DNA of 64,000 bases from CBDATA01 sp965215615 (GCA_965215615.1 OZ244068.1:2666001-2730000); one strand, 5' to 3'; counted from the first letter of the stretch, positions 18,244 to 27,304 are shown. Notes: generated by a model from the sequence alone, not told the origin. Translations and numbers: made by a program.

Positions 18244-19649
18244 TCCGACGCATCGTCAGAAAAGAGTTCACCGACCTGCTCCGCGACGGAAGGTTCCGCT
18301 GGTGCGCCGCCATCGTGGGCATCCTGCTTCTCGTTTCGCTCGGAAGCGGCTGGGTCGAGACCCGTCGAGCCGAGGCCGCGCAAATGGCCGCCCAGGAAAC
18401 GGCGCGGGACCACTGGGAATCCCAGGGCGACAAAAATCCGCACTCGGCGGCCCACTACGGCATCTACGCCTTCAAGCCCCGGCTGCCGCTCTCTTTCCTC
18501 GATCAGGGAGTGGATCCCTACACCGGAACCTCGGTCTGGCTGGAAGCCCACCGCCAGAACGACTTCCTGATGCGTCCGGCGCAGGATGCCACTTCGGGCC
18601 AGCGACTCGGCGCGCTCGCCGCCGCGCAGGTCCTCCAGCACCTGATTCCGCTGCTCATCATCCTGCTCGCTTTCGGAGCGCTGGCCGGGGAACGCGAGCA
18701 GGGAACCCTCCGTCAGATCCTCGCCACCGGGATTTCCCGGCGCGATCTGGTCCTCGGCAAGGCGCTCGGAGTGGCGGGAGCGCTCGCGGTCCTGCTGGTT
18801 CCGGCAGCCATCGTCGGTGCCGCGGCCATGACTCTCGGTGCCCCGGGACCCTCGGCACCACCTTTCGCCCGCGGCACGGTGCTCGCTCTCGCCTATCTGG
18901 CCTATTTCGGAGTCTTCGTCGCGCTTTCGCTCGCGGTTTCCGCGTGGGTCCGGTCGGCCCGGACGGCGCTCGTCGCGCTTCTCGGCATCTGGGCGCTGGG
19001 CGGCCTCGTGATCCCGCGGGTCGCGGTGGATCTCTCCAAGTGGCTCCATCCCACGCCGTCGGCGGTCGAATTCGCCCGGACGATGGAAATCGAAATCCGC
19101 AACGGAGTCCCCGGCATCGAACGGCCGGACCGCGACCAGACCACCGCCCGACTGCTCGCCGAGCACGGAGTCGAGACAGTGGATGAGCTCCCGCTCAACG
19201 TGGTCGGGGTCTATCTCCAGGAAAGCGAGGAATTCGCCAACCGGATCTTCGACCGCAACTACGGAGCGCTGTGGAACCAGTTCGAGCGACAGGGGCTGGT
19301 CCACGAGGCGCTTTCGGTAGCCGCACCACTGCTCGCGGTCCGCACCCTCTCCATGGGGCTCGCCGGAACCGACGTCGAGCAGCACCGGCATTTCGCCACC
19401 GCCGCCGAGGAATACCGTCGCGAACTGATGCGCGAAATGAACGGCGACCTCGCGGAGAACTCCCGGACCGGCGAGACCTACATCGCGACCGCCGACCGCT
19501 GGGCCGAGGTCCCGCCGTTCCGGTATGACGCTCCCTCGCTCGGCTGGGTGCTGGGCAACCGGGCACTGTCGCTCGCCATGCTCGGAGTCTGGCTGGTGGT
19601 CTCCCTCCTTTTCGCCGGCACTCTCGCGCGGCGGGCCGCGGTGGCGTGA
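18240..19649 (+). CDS. ABC-2 family permease with DUF3526
   Basis: This 469-residue membrane protein has an N-terminal membrane helix (about 21-37), a large outside domain, then four hydrophobic segments (LIPLLIILLAFGALAGERE, VAGALAVLLVPAAIVGAAAM, LAYLAYFGVFVALSLAVSAW, ALVALLGIWALGGLVIP) and a last helix near 445-465. The EREQGTLRQIL loop is the cytoplasmic coupling element of ABC-2/NosY-like permeases. It is translationally coupled to the ATPase gene upstream and the paralogous permease downstream. Confidence 0.9.
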   Translation: MIRRIVRKEFTDLLRDGRFRWCAAIVGILLLVSLGSGWVETRRAEAAQMAAQETARDHWESQGDKNPHSAAHYGIYAFKPRLPLSFLDQGVDPYTGTSVWLEAHRQNDFLMRPAQDATSGQRLGALAAAQVLQHLIPLLIILLAFGALAGEREQGTLRQILATGISRRDLVLGKALGVAGALAVLLVPAAIVGAAAMTLGAPGPSAPPFARGTVLALAYLAYFGVFVALSLAVSAWVRSARTALVALLGIWALGGLVIPRVAVDLSKWLHPTPSAVEFARTMEIEIRNGVPGIERPDRDQTTARLLAEHGVETVDELPLNVVGVYLQESEEFANRIFDRNYGALWNQFERQGLVHEALSVAAPLLAVRTLSMGLAGTDVEQHRHFATAAEEYRRELMREMNGDLAENSRTGETYIATADRWAEVPPFRYDAPSLGWVLGNRALSLAMLGVWLVVSLLFAGTLARRAAVA

Positions 19650-21082
19650 CGATGCCCTTCCGAACCATCCTCCGAAACGAGTGGCGCCTGCTGGTTGCGG
19701 ACCGCGCTCTCGGGATCGTCATCGGGGTCTTCGCGCTGCTTTTCGCCTACGCCCTCGCCAACGGAATAGCGTGGGCCAGCTTCCAGGAAGAGACCCTGGC
19801 GCTCGCCCGCGAGGGAAACAGCGAGCGGACCGCGGCGCTCGAGGCGGAGCTCTCCCGGATCGCGGACGGCGGACAACCGTCCTCGCCCTTCCGGGATCCC
19901 CGCTCCCCGAACGTGCTCGGCGGGGCATCCGGGGCCCGAACCGTGGCGCTCGACCCGGGTCCACTGACCGCTCTCGCGGTGGGCCAATCCGATCTGCTGC
20001 CCTGGTACTACGACATCAGCATCTACACCAACGAATCCAGCTTTCTCCAGAACGGCGAAATCGAAAACCCGCTCAACCTGCTGGTGGGACGCTTCGATCT
20101 GGCCTTCGTGCTGGTGTATCTGTTGCCGTTGCTGATCCTCGCCCTGAGCTTCAACGTGCTCTCCGGCGAACGGGAGCAGGGAACGCTGGCCCTGACCCTC
20201 TCCCAGCCGGTTTCCGTCCGCGCGGTGGTGGGCGCGAAGCTCGCGTTCCGCGCGATTCTGGCGGTCGGCCTCGCTCTCGGTGTCTCGCTCATCGGGGCGG
20301 CTTTTGGCGGCGGGTTCGCATCGCCGGGGCGGGTGCTCCTCTGGTGCGCTGCGGTCACCGCCTACGCGCTCTTCTGGTTCACCCTGTCGGCGTGGGTGAA
20401 TGGCCTCGGCCGAACTTCCGCCTGGAATGCCACCGTGCTGGTGGGTGCCTGGCTGCTGCTCGTGGTGGTCACGCCCGCCGTCGTGAACATCACGGCAGGA
20501 TTGCTCCACCCGCTGCCGTCACGCGTCGAAATGATCACTGCCCAGCGCGAGGCTTCGAACGAGGCGGTGAACCAGCGAAGCGAGCTGCTCGCCCGCTATC
20601 TCGAAGACCATCCGGAGATGGCCGGAGGGGTGGTGGCCGACGAGGCGAACCGCGCGGCGCTCGCGTGGGCCGCGACCGAATCGGTGAACGAGCGGCTGCG
20701 GGAAGTCACCCGTGCCCATGACGAGCGTCTCGTCGCCCAGCGGACGCTGGTCCGTCGCTACCGGTTCCTGTCCCCGGCGCTTCTCGCCCAGGAAGCGCTC
20801 CTCGATGCCGCCGGAACCGGCGATGCCCGCTTCGCGCACTTCCAGTCGCAGGTCCGCGACTTCGCGGACGAGTGGCGCGCCTTCTTCGTCCCCGCGATCC
20901 TCGCCGGAGAGCAGATGACGGCGAGCGTGCTGCCGGAAATCCCGTCTTTCCGGTTCACCGACGAAGAGGCGCGGGATGCCGCGGCCCGGGCAGCGATTCC
21001 GCTCGCGGCGCTCGCCGGGCTGCTCGTTCTGGTGGGAGCCGGGGCGATCGGACGTCTTCGCCGGGTAACCGGCCCGATGTAG
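19646..21082 (+). CDS. ABC-2 family permease with DUF3526, second copy
   Basis: This 478-residue protein is a paralogue of the previous one: same order of a first helix, long periplasmic domain, VLVYLLPLLILALSFNVLSG followed by EREQGTLALTL, further helices and a final helix near the C-terminus. The two permeases probably form the heterodimeric channel. The start is GTG 19646 overlapping the upstream stop (GTGA) or ATG 19652. The operon seems to end here; the oxidase gene starts 10 bp later, so read-through is possible. Confidence 0.9.
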   Translation: MTMPFRTILRNEWRLLVADRALGIVIGVFALLFAYALANGIAWASFQEETLALAREGNSERTAALEAELSRIADGGQPSSPFRDPRSPNVLGGASGARTVALDPGPLTALAVGQSDLLPWYYDISIYTNESSFLQNGEIENPLNLLVGRFDLAFVLVYLLPLLILALSFNVLSGEREQGTLALTLSQPVSVRAVVGAKLAFRAILAVGLALGVSLIGAAFGGGFASPGRVLLWCAAVTAYALFWFTLSAWVNGLGRTSAWNATVLVGAWLLLVVVTPAVVNITAGLLHPLPSRVEMITAQREASNEAVNQRSELLARYLEDHPEMAGGVVADEANRAALAWAATESVNERLREVTRAHDERLVAQRTLVRRYRFLSPALLAQEALLDAAGTGDARFAHFQSQVRDFADEWRAFFVPAILAGEQMTASVLPEIPSFRFTDEEARDAAARAAIPLAALAGLLVLVGAGAIGRLRRVTGPM

Positions 21083-21092
21083 CGTTCCCGGC

Positions 21093-22235
21093 GTGACCCA
21101 GCCTTTCGATACCATCGTGCTCGGGGTCGGCGGCATGGGCAGCGCGACCCTCTTCCATCTCGCGGAATCCGGTGCGCGGGTGCTCGGGATCGAGCGCTTC
21201 GAAATCCCCCATTCGTTCGGCTCCTCGCACGGCTCGACCCGAATCATCCGGCTCGCCTATTCCGAAGGCTCGCACTACGTTCCGCTCCTTCGGGATGCTT
21301 ACCGCTACTGGCGCGAGATCGAGTCGGTCTCCGGGGAGTCCATTCTCGAAGTCACCGGCGGCCTCGACATCGGCCCGGAAGACGGAGGAGTTGTCCCCGG
21401 GTCCCGGAAATCCTGCCTCGAGTACGGGCTCCCCCACGAGGAGCTTTCCGCCGAGGAGGCGAACCGCCGCTTCCCCGGTGTCCGGCTTCCGTCGGAGATG
21501 CGGGCGATCCACCAGCCGGATGCGGGGTTCGTCCGCTCCGAGATCGCCATCCGGGCCTTCGCGGCGGCAGCCCGCGACCGGGGTGCCGAAATCGCGACCG
21601 GAACCCGGGTCGAAGGCTGGGAGCGACGAAACGGTGTCTTCGAGGTGAGGACTTCATCCGGGACGCACCGGGCCCGCAGGCTGGTGGTCACCGCGGGAAG
21701 CTGGACGGGCGGATTGCTGCCCGGCTTCCGCACCCTCTGCCAGCCGGTGCGTCAGGTCATGCTCTGGACCGGTCCGCAGGCCGCCGCGGATTTCCGGCCG
21801 GACGTGTTTCCGGTTTTCATCCTCGAATCACCTTTTGGCAACTTCTACGGTTTCCCCGACGACCGGGGTGAGGGTTTCAAGATCGGGAAATTCCAGCACC
21901 TCGGCCAACCAGTGGATGACCCGGACCGCCTGGACCGGGAGTGTCATCCCGAAGACGAAGCGGTTCTCCGCGAAGGTATCGAGACGTACTTCCCCCGTGC
22001 GAACGGCCCCACCCGTCGGACGGCGGCGTGCATGTTCACGAACAGCCCGGACGGCCACTTCATCCTCGACCAGCACCCGGAGGAGGAAGACGTTTTCGTC
22101 GCCGCCGGCTTCTCCGGCCACGGCTTCAAGTTCGCGAGCGTGGTCGGCCGCATCATGGCCGACTTCTGTCTCGAGCGCTCTTCGCCGTTCGACCTGACCC
22201 CGTTTCGCATCGGGCGCTTCACCGAGCAGGAGTAA
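21093..22235 (+). CDS. Sarcosine oxidase/N-methyltryptophan oxidase-type flavoenzyme
   Basis: This 380-residue DAO-family oxidase has the dinucleotide motif VLGVGGMGSAT (9-19), the HGSTRIIRLAYSE segment and C313 in AACMFTNSPDGHF. Monomeric sarcosine oxidase and SolA attach FAD covalently to the cysteine at this place, so covalent FAD is expected. Reaction: oxidative demethylation of a secondary amine giving formaldehyde and H2O2. The exact substrate cannot be told. GTG 21093 is the start. The 3' end lies inside the 168-bp repeat made by the neighbouring insertion, so an extra 57-bp copy of the 3' end remains at 24264-24320. Confidence 0.88.
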   Translation: MTQPFDTIVLGVGGMGSATLFHLAESGARVLGIERFEIPHSFGSSHGSTRIIRLAYSEGSHYVPLLRDAYRYWREIESVSGESILEVTGGLDIGPEDGGVVPGSRKSCLEYGLPHEELSAEEANRRFPGVRLPSEMRAIHQPDAGFVRSEIAIRAFAAAARDRGAEIATGTRVEGWERRNGVFEVRTSSGTHRARRLVVTAGSWTGGLLPGFRTLCQPVRQVMLWTGPQAAADFRPDVFPVFILESPFGNFYGFPDDRGEGFKIGKFQHLGQPVDDPDRLDRECHPEDEAVLREGIETYFPRANGPTRRTAACMFTNSPDGHFILDQHPEEEDVFVAAGFSGHGFKFASVVGRIMADFCLERSSPFDLTPFRIGRFTEQE

Positions 22236-22346
22236 GACCGGATCTGCCCCCGAGCCCGACCCGGATCACCTCGGTTCCCGCGCGGATCACGATGGCATCG
22301 TCCACCACCGCGAAGCCGGTGACCGGTGCGTCCACCGAAAGGTAGT
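22179..22346. repeat. 168-bp direct repeat, left copy (target duplication)
   Basis: Identical, base for base, to 24264-24431. It holds the last 57 bp of the oxidase gene and a copy of the 3' end of the beta-propeller gene (antisense, about 128 bp). The two copies flank the IS element exactly. Confidence 0.95.
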
Positions 22347-24263
22347 CTTGACTTTGACGGTTTGGAGAGCCAAGTCGTTGATATAGCTACGCTGGGGTTT
22401 CCAAAACTACACTACTTTCGGGTAGTGCGGGGGGATGCCGTTCAGGCGGCCTTGGACTTTTGGCCTTGAGAGACGAGGGTCGTTTTGGCGTTCAGCGAGA
22501 GGCCGACGGACGCGTAGAGCATCCGCTGCTCGCGGGTGATGGGGTCCGGGATCAGGAAGCGGTTCTGTGTGTGCGGATCGCAGACCAGGGACGCGTTGAC
22601 GTTGGAGAGTGCGGCCCGGATGCGCTCCTCGCTGAGCGTCTTTCCGGGATGTTGGTGCTGGAATCGCCAGCGGAGGACGCGGACCAGGGCGAAGGCGAGG
22701 TAGCAGATGGCGACGTGGGCTCGAACCCGGTGCTCGGTCCAGTGGAACATGGGCCGGACCTTGAGCGAGCCCTTGAGCACCCGGAAGCCGTGTTCGATCC
22801 GCCAGAGTTCGGCGTAGTGGGCGCGAATGACGGCGGGGGGATCGGGGAGGCTGGTCCAGACTCCGTGGAGACCATCGAAGAGTGCGTCCTCGGCGACACG
22901 CTGCGGGTCCAGTCTGACGGCTCCCTTGTCCACGGTGAGATAGCGGGCGGCCCGGCCCTTGCCCTTGACTGCGTCGCCGAGGCGCTTTTTGGCGGCCAGC
23001 AGTGCGGTGGCGCGGTCCGCCCGATCCTTGCGGGCCTTCTTCGGGCTGTAGCGAAGCACCAGGCGGCGGCCGGCCAGTGCGCCGTGGCTCGCCACGAGTT
23101 CGGAGAGCCGCAGCGCATCCCGGTCTGATTCTTCGGAGTGGGCCAACGGCCAGTTCTCCGGCTTTGCCAGCGCGCCGCGTTCGGTCCCGGACAGGCGGCG
23201 CAATCGGGCGGCCACCACCCAATCGAAGCCGAGAGCCTCCATCGTCTCGAAGTTCTCCCGACTGGCCATCCCGGCATCGGCCACGACGACCACCCGACTC
23301 AGCCGCACCTGCTTGCGCAGTTCCCGCACCAGAGGGGCCAGGGTCTTCACATCGGTGGTGTCCCCCGGGTACAGCCGGTAGCCCAGCGGCAATCCCTCCG
23401 GACTTTGCAAAAGAGCCAGAACCACCTGGCTCTTTTGGTGCTTGCCGTCCTTGCTGAACCCCTTCTTGCGCAGATCGTCCCGAACTTCAGAGGCGAAACT
23501 GAGGGTGGTGGCATCGAGGAACACCACTTCCGTCTTCCCGCCGAGCAGACCCGATGCCTCCCGATGTATCCGGGCATCCAGTTCCGCGATCCGCTCGTCG
23601 GTCAAGCGATCCATCATCCGGTACACCTGTTCGAGCGCCACCTGATCCAGCCCGTGGTCGCGCAAGAGCAGATGGTGGGCGCGTTTGCTCTTGCCCGGCG
23701 CGAGGATCCGCATCCACAGCGCCGCCCGGAAGATCCGCGCCGACACGCGGGAGCGGCGATCCCAGATGGAGTCGATGCCCAGTTGGCGGTACAGCTCGCC
23801 GAACACCTCGTGGATGCCGAGACAGATCCGGCGTTCGGCGGCGATGGCGTTCATGTCGGCCACCGGGAGAGGAGCGGGAGAACCCTTGCGCTTGCGTGCT
23901 GCGATGACGGCTTCGGCGAGAGTCTCCGGAGGGAAGAGAGCGGGAGCGCGCTCTTCGCGGAGTTGGGCGCGGACGTGTTCGGCGAGGCGGAGGAGTTCGT
24001 CGAGAGCGGGGCCCTTGGGGGCGCAGCCGAGGTAGCGGAGGATGCGCTGGCGGGGCTTGCCGTCTTGGTTGCGGTAGGACTCGACGACCTGAACGGCGTG
24101 ATGTCCGGTTTTGCGCTGGGGGACGGTACGGATGAACACGGGGTGATCTTAGCAGATCGTGACCAATATGGCAAAATACTACACTACGCAGCGAATCCAG
24201 AAAACGGATAGGCAATATCAACGACTTACGGCGTCAAATCAGGCCTAAACCGTCAAAGTCAAG
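22347..24263 (-). mobile_element. IS1634-type insertion sequence, 1917 bp
   Basis: The ends are perfect 17-bp inverted repeats: CTTGACTTTGACGGTTT at 22347-22363 and its complement at 24247-24263. It carries one transposase gene. It is flanked by an exact 168-bp direct repeat; IS1634-group elements are known for long and variable target duplications, and this one is within the reported kind. The perfect ends and identical repeats point to a recent insertion. Because the duplicated segment contains both convergent gene ends, neither neighbour was destroyed. Confidence 0.93.
22442..24139 (-). CDS. IS1634-family (IS4-like) DDE transposase
   Basis: The 565-residue transposase catalyses cut-and-paste movement of the element. 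The N-terminus has the family's FIRTVPQRKTGHHAVQVVESYR and a DUF4277-like region. Catalytic acids fit FLDATTLSF (first D), VVVADAGMAS (second D) and the YAELWRIEHGFRVLK segment holding the E. The frame is intact, so the element may be active. The start ATG 24139 lies about 125 bp inside the right end. Confidence 0.95.
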   Translation of the reverse strand: MFIRTVPQRKTGHHAVQVVESYRNQDGKPRQRILRYLGCAPKGPALDELLRLAEHVRAQLREERAPALFPPETLAEAVIAARKRKGSPAPLPVADMNAIAAERRICLGIHEVFGELYRQLGIDSIWDRRSRVSARIFRAALWMRILAPGKSKRAHHLLLRDHGLDQVALEQVYRMMDRLTDERIAELDARIHREASGLLGGKTEVVFLDATTLSFASEVRDDLRKKGFSKDGKHQKSQVVLALLQSPEGLPLGYRLYPGDTTDVKTLAPLVRELRKQVRLSRVVVVADAGMASRENFETMEALGFDWVVAARLRRLSGTERGALAKPENWPLAHSEESDRDALRLSELVASHGALAGRRLVLRYSPKKARKDRADRATALLAAKKRLGDAVKGKGRAARYLTVDKGAVRLDPQRVAEDALFDGLHGVWTSLPDPPAVIRAHYAELWRIEHGFRVLKGSLKVRPMFHWTEHRVRAHVAICYLAFALVRVLRWRFQHQHPGKTLSEERIRAALSNVNASLVCDPHTQNRFLIPDPITREQRMLYASVGLSLNAKTTLVSQGQKSKAA

Positions 24264-24431
24264 TCTTCGCCGTTCGACCTGACCCCGTTTCGCATCGGGC
24301 GCTTCACCGAGCAGGAGTAAGACCGGATCTGCCCCCGAGCCCGACCCGGATCACCTCGGTTCCCGCGCGGATCACGATGGCATCGTCCACCACCGCGAAG
24401 CCGGTGACCGGTGCGTCCACCGAAAGGTAGT
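24264..24431. repeat. 168-bp direct repeat, right copy (target duplication)
   Basis: The matching copy of 22179-22346, immediately outside the right end of the IS. It contains the true 3' end of the beta-propeller gene and a leftover copy of the oxidase 3' end. Confidence 0.95.
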
Positions 24432-25560
24432 TCGTCGCAACCACCTCGGGCGATTCGGCGGAGGCACCGAGCACCTCGGTCACTCCCCCCTCGGTGAAGA
24501 AATACACGTGGTTCCGGTGGCCGAGCGGCGTCGCCCAGGTGGAAGCCGGCAGCCGGTGGGTCCAACGGACGGTGCCCGATTCCGGTGCCAGACAGCGGGC
24601 GACCCCGGCGGGGTTCACCCAATAGACGCAGTCCCGATAAAGGAACGGGGAGCCGAAGTTGGAGGCCGATCTGGCCTTCCAGGCGACGCTCGACGGATCG
24701 AGCGGCCCGGTTCCTCCGCGCCGGATCGCGAGGTTCGCTTCGACGGAAAGGCCGCCGACGATGACCAGCTCGGGGGTGACCGTGGGAGACGCGACGTTGT
24801 TGCCGTCCAGATCCTCGAAGACCCACCGGCGCTCTCCGGTGCTGGCATCGAAGCTCTCGACCCGGCCCGAAGCGCTCACCACGATCTCGTCGCCGGATGG
24901 GGTCAGCACGGGCGTGCTCCACGCCACCCCGGGCTCACGGTCTGCTTTCCACAGGTTTTCTCCCGTGGCCGGATCCACCGCCAGCAGGTAGGAGTACGTC
25001 CTCCGCGCCAGCAGGACGACCACGGCCCGGTCCGTCAGCAGCACCGAGTTGCCGACCCCGTGGTTGCCTCCCACCGTCCCGTATTCGGAACCCAGTTTCC
25101 GGTGCCAGACCGTCTCTCCGGCGTGGGTCAGCGCCAGGAAGTCGCCGCTGTCGAAGAAGGCGTAGAGCCGTTCGCCGTCCACCGCCGGGGTCGGGGCGGC
25201 CTTCGCGACATAGCCGTTCCACTCGAATTTCTCCGCGGACTCGAAGGCTCGACTCCAGCGTTCGGCTCCGTCCTCAAGTCCGAGCGCGGTGACGTGGATC
25301 GTCTCCTTCATCGCGCCCTCGACCGAGGTGAGGAACACGGTGCCATCCCAGATCACCGGGCTCGACTGACCGAACCCCCGGGTGGTCACGCGCCAGGCGA
25401 CGCTGTCGTCGTCCCAGGTCAGCGGTAGCCGGGCCGCCCGGCTCACGTTCACCTCCTTTCCGCCCCGGAAGCCGGTCCAGCGCACGGAACCGTCCTGGGC
25501 CGCTCCGAAGCCGGCCAGCGCGGCCGTGAGAGCGAGAGATCGCAAAAGGATGAGGGTCAT
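24304..25560 (-). CDS. Secreted PQQ-like beta-propeller repeat protein
   Basis: The 418-residue protein starts with a signal peptide (LRSLALTAALAGFGAA, cleavage near residue 21). The body has repeating blades of the WD40-like PQQ type: WDGTVFLTSVEGAM, LLAVDPATGENLWKADRE, VESFDASTGERRWVFED, and others. Such proteins are periplasmic or outer-membrane-associated and often of unknown function; no PQQ-binding residues can be confirmed. Before the IS inserted, its 3' end overlapped that of the convergent oxidase gene by 17 bp. Confidence 0.85.
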   Translation of the reverse strand: MTLILLRSLALTAALAGFGAAQDGSVRWTGFRGGKEVNVSRAARLPLTWDDDSVAWRVTTRGFGQSSPVIWDGTVFLTSVEGAMKETIHVTALGLEDGAERWSRAFESAEKFEWNGYVAKAAPTPAVDGERLYAFFDSGDFLALTHAGETVWHRKLGSEYGTVGGNHGVGNSVLLTDRAVVVLLARRTYSYLLAVDPATGENLWKADREPGVAWSTPVLTPSGDEIVVSASGRVESFDASTGERRWVFEDLDGNNVASPTVTPELVIVGGLSVEANLAIRRGGTGPLDPSSVAWKARSASNFGSPFLYRDCVYWVNPAGVARCLAPESGTVRWTHRLPASTWATPLGHRNHVYFFTEGGVTEVLGASAESPEVVATNYLSVDAPVTGFAVVDDAIVIRAGTEVIRVGLGGRSGLTPAR

Positions 25561-25644
25561 GGGTTTTTCAGATGTGATTCCGTGGGGGGAGACGAGGAGC
25601 CTCGGAGCGGAGTCAACGCCGGGCGCCGTCGGCGCTTCGTCGTT

Positions 25645-26079
25645 TCAGCCCAACAGTGGATTGCGGGTGGGGAGCTGGGGAAATCTGCTGAAGTCCCGGT
25701 CGGCCGTCCAGAACTCCACGACCCCGTGAGCCAGGCAGAGCGCGGCGAGGCGCGCATCGTGCACCACGGGCCCCTTGACCCTGCCTCCTTCAAGTTGAGG
25801 CCGGAGGATGTTCCAGTGGGAATTTGTTTCCGTGAGCAGCACGGTGACCGGGGATTCGAGCCACGCTTCGACCTGATCGGCAGCCTCGGCGACCGAAGAC
25901 GGGGGATCGTAGATTCGGGGATGCGTCACGACGGCAAGGAATTCGTGAACTACGGGCCAAGGCAACCCCCAGCTCACCCGCCCCTCGGTCAGCGAGCGAA
26001 TCGCAGCCTCGGCCGTCTCATGCCATTCCGAGTCCCGGCGGTGGGCGTACACCAGGATGTTGGCATCCGTCGCGATCAA
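25645..26079 (-). CDS. vapC: PIN-domain toxin VapC
   Basis: This 144-residue PIN-domain ribonuclease has the four acidic positions: D5 (TDANILVYA), E in VVHEFLAVV, D in VVHDARLAAL, and D in TADRDFSRF. VapC toxins cut specific RNAs, often tRNAs or 23S rRNA, when freed from VapB. Its start overlaps the stop of the antitoxin gene by 4 bp (ATGA), as expected of a coupled toxin-antitoxin pair. The frame is complete, so the module looks functional. Confidence 0.9.
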   Translation of the reverse strand: MIATDANILVYAHRRDSEWHETAEAAIRSLTEGRVSWGLPWPVVHEFLAVVTHPRIYDPPSSVAEAADQVEAWLESPVTVLLTETNSHWNILRPQLEGGRVKGPVVHDARLAALCLAHGVVEFWTADRDFSRFPQLPTRNPLLG

Positions 26080-26321
26080 CCGCCACGCCCTTCGTAGATG
26101 GACTCGCGGATGCGCGACCAGTCGGCGTTCTGGTAGGCCGACTGGATCCCGCGTCCGCCGACGCTCTTGTCCCGGAGCCGAAAGTTCTCCCGGTCACGAT
26201 CCGCGACGAGCGTCGCTCGCAGCCCGCGCTCGATCAGGGAACGCAGCGTCACGCCGTTTCGCACCGCGTATTCCCTGGCTGCGCTGGCAAGGTCGTCGGA
26301 TAGTTCTACGGTTGTCTTCAT
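26076..26321 (-). CDS. vapB: VapB-type ribbon-helix-helix antitoxin
   Basis: The 81-residue protein has a ribbon-helix-helix N-terminus (KTTVELSDDLASAAREYAVRNGVTLRSLIERGL) and a C-terminal toxin-binding tail (VGGRGIQSAYQNADWSRIRESIYEG). A perfect TATAAT lies just upstream on the minus strand (26334-26339), so ATG 26321 would give a nearly leaderless transcript; ATG 26333 directly behind the box is less likely. Autorepression by the VapBC complex at this promoter is the usual arrangement. Confidence 0.88.
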   Translation of the reverse strand: MKTTVELSDDLASAAREYAVRNGVTLRSLIERGLRATLVADRDRENFRLRDKSVGGRGIQSAYQNADWSRIRESIYEGRGG

Positions 26322-26395
26322 ACGGCAACCCATATTATAAGGAAAGACCTGAGGAACCCCGTCGCGGCCGCCGCAAGGGGACTACGATCCGGTTC

Positions 26396-27199
26396 GTGCC
26401 TGCGAGCCCGCCGGAAGACTCGGCCACGTCCGTCTCCCGCACGCCGGCACCCCGGCTCTACGCAGACCTCGCGCACCTCTGGCCGCTGATGAGCCCGCCG
26501 GAGGACTACGCGGACGAAGGGGCCCGCCTGCGAGCCGAAATCGAACAGCGCCTCGGTTCCGGCAGGGCGCGCCTGCTCGAACTGGGAACCGGGGGCGGGC
26601 ACTTGTTGAGCCACCTCACCGGCACCTGCGAAGCCACCGCGGTGGATCTCTCGGCGGCGATGCTCGAACACTCGCGCCGCCTCAATCCCGGAGCGAACCA
26701 CCTGGTCGGCGACATGCGCTCGATCCGCCTCGGCGAGAACTTCGATGTCGTCCTGATCCACGATGCCATCGATTACCTGACGACCGAAACAGATCTCCGC
26801 GCTGCCTTCGAGACGGCGCGGGTCCATCTCCGCCCCGGCGGCCTGCTTCTCCTCATCCCCGACGACTACCGGGAGACCTTCCACTCACCTCGCATCCACC
26901 ACGAGACCCGCCACCGGGACGGGGCCGAACTCACCTATGTCGAATACTCGACCGACCCCGACCCGGAGGACACCGAGATCGAGACCGCGTACATCTTCTT
27001 CTTCCCCGAAAACGGCCGGCTGCGGGTCGAGGTGGACCGGCACGTCACCGGCCTCTTCCCGGTCCGCACCTGGGAACGGCTGCTCGCTGCTTCCGGCTTC
27101 TCGACGGAGCGGCTCGACTACCCCTTCAGCGAGCACGGAGAAGCGACGTACCTGTGGGTGTGCGTGGCCAGAAATTCTGCCGAACAGGGTGCCAAATAA
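26396..27199 (+). CDS. Class I SAM-dependent methyltransferase
   Basis: The 267-residue protein has motif I LLELGTGGGHLLSHL (about 66-80), acidic motif II TAVDLSAAMLEHS, motif III VGDMRSIRLGENFDVVLIHDAIDYL and the post-III LRPGGLLLLIPDDYRET. This is the generic class I fold; the C-terminal part (TYVEYSTDPDPEDTE...) looks like the small-molecule methyltransferase group. The substrate is unknown. The GTG start is uncertain: the frame is open upstream, opposite the vapB promoter. It is divergent from vapBC. Confidence 0.8.
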   Translation: MPASPPEDSATSVSRTPAPRLYADLAHLWPLMSPPEDYADEGARLRAEIEQRLGSGRARLLELGTGGGHLLSHLTGTCEATAVDLSAAMLEHSRRLNPGANHLVGDMRSIRLGENFDVVLIHDAIDYLTTETDLRAAFETARVHLRPGGLLLLIPDDYRETFHSPRIHHETRHRDGAELTYVEYSTDPDPEDTEIETAYIFFFPENGRLRVEVDRHVTGLFPVRTWERLLAASGFSTERLDYPFSEHGEATYLWVCVARNSAEQGAK

Positions 27200-27255
27200 C
27201 AAGTCATTCAGAAAGGAAAAGAAACACTAGTCTTTGTTAATCAATGTCTTGAAGC

Positions 27256-27303
27256 GTCAAATTGCGTGTCAAACAACGCGTCAGATATCATGTCATGAAA
27301 TTC
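27256..27303 (+). promoter_or_regulatory. Four GTCA repeats at exact 12-bp spacing upstream of the Fic gene
   Basis: GTCA begins at 27256, 27268, 27280 and 27292, every 12 bp; the first two repeats share GTCAAA-N3-CG. The array ends just before ATG 27305 in an AT-rich stretch that would hold the promoter. Regular spacing suggests cooperative binding of a regulator along the DNA. The regulator is unknown. Confidence 0.5.
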
Positions 27304-27304
27304 C

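Noticed and set aside
23138..24211. 357-codon open frame opposite the IS1634 transposase
   Set aside because: Antisense shadow of the transposase; no motif.
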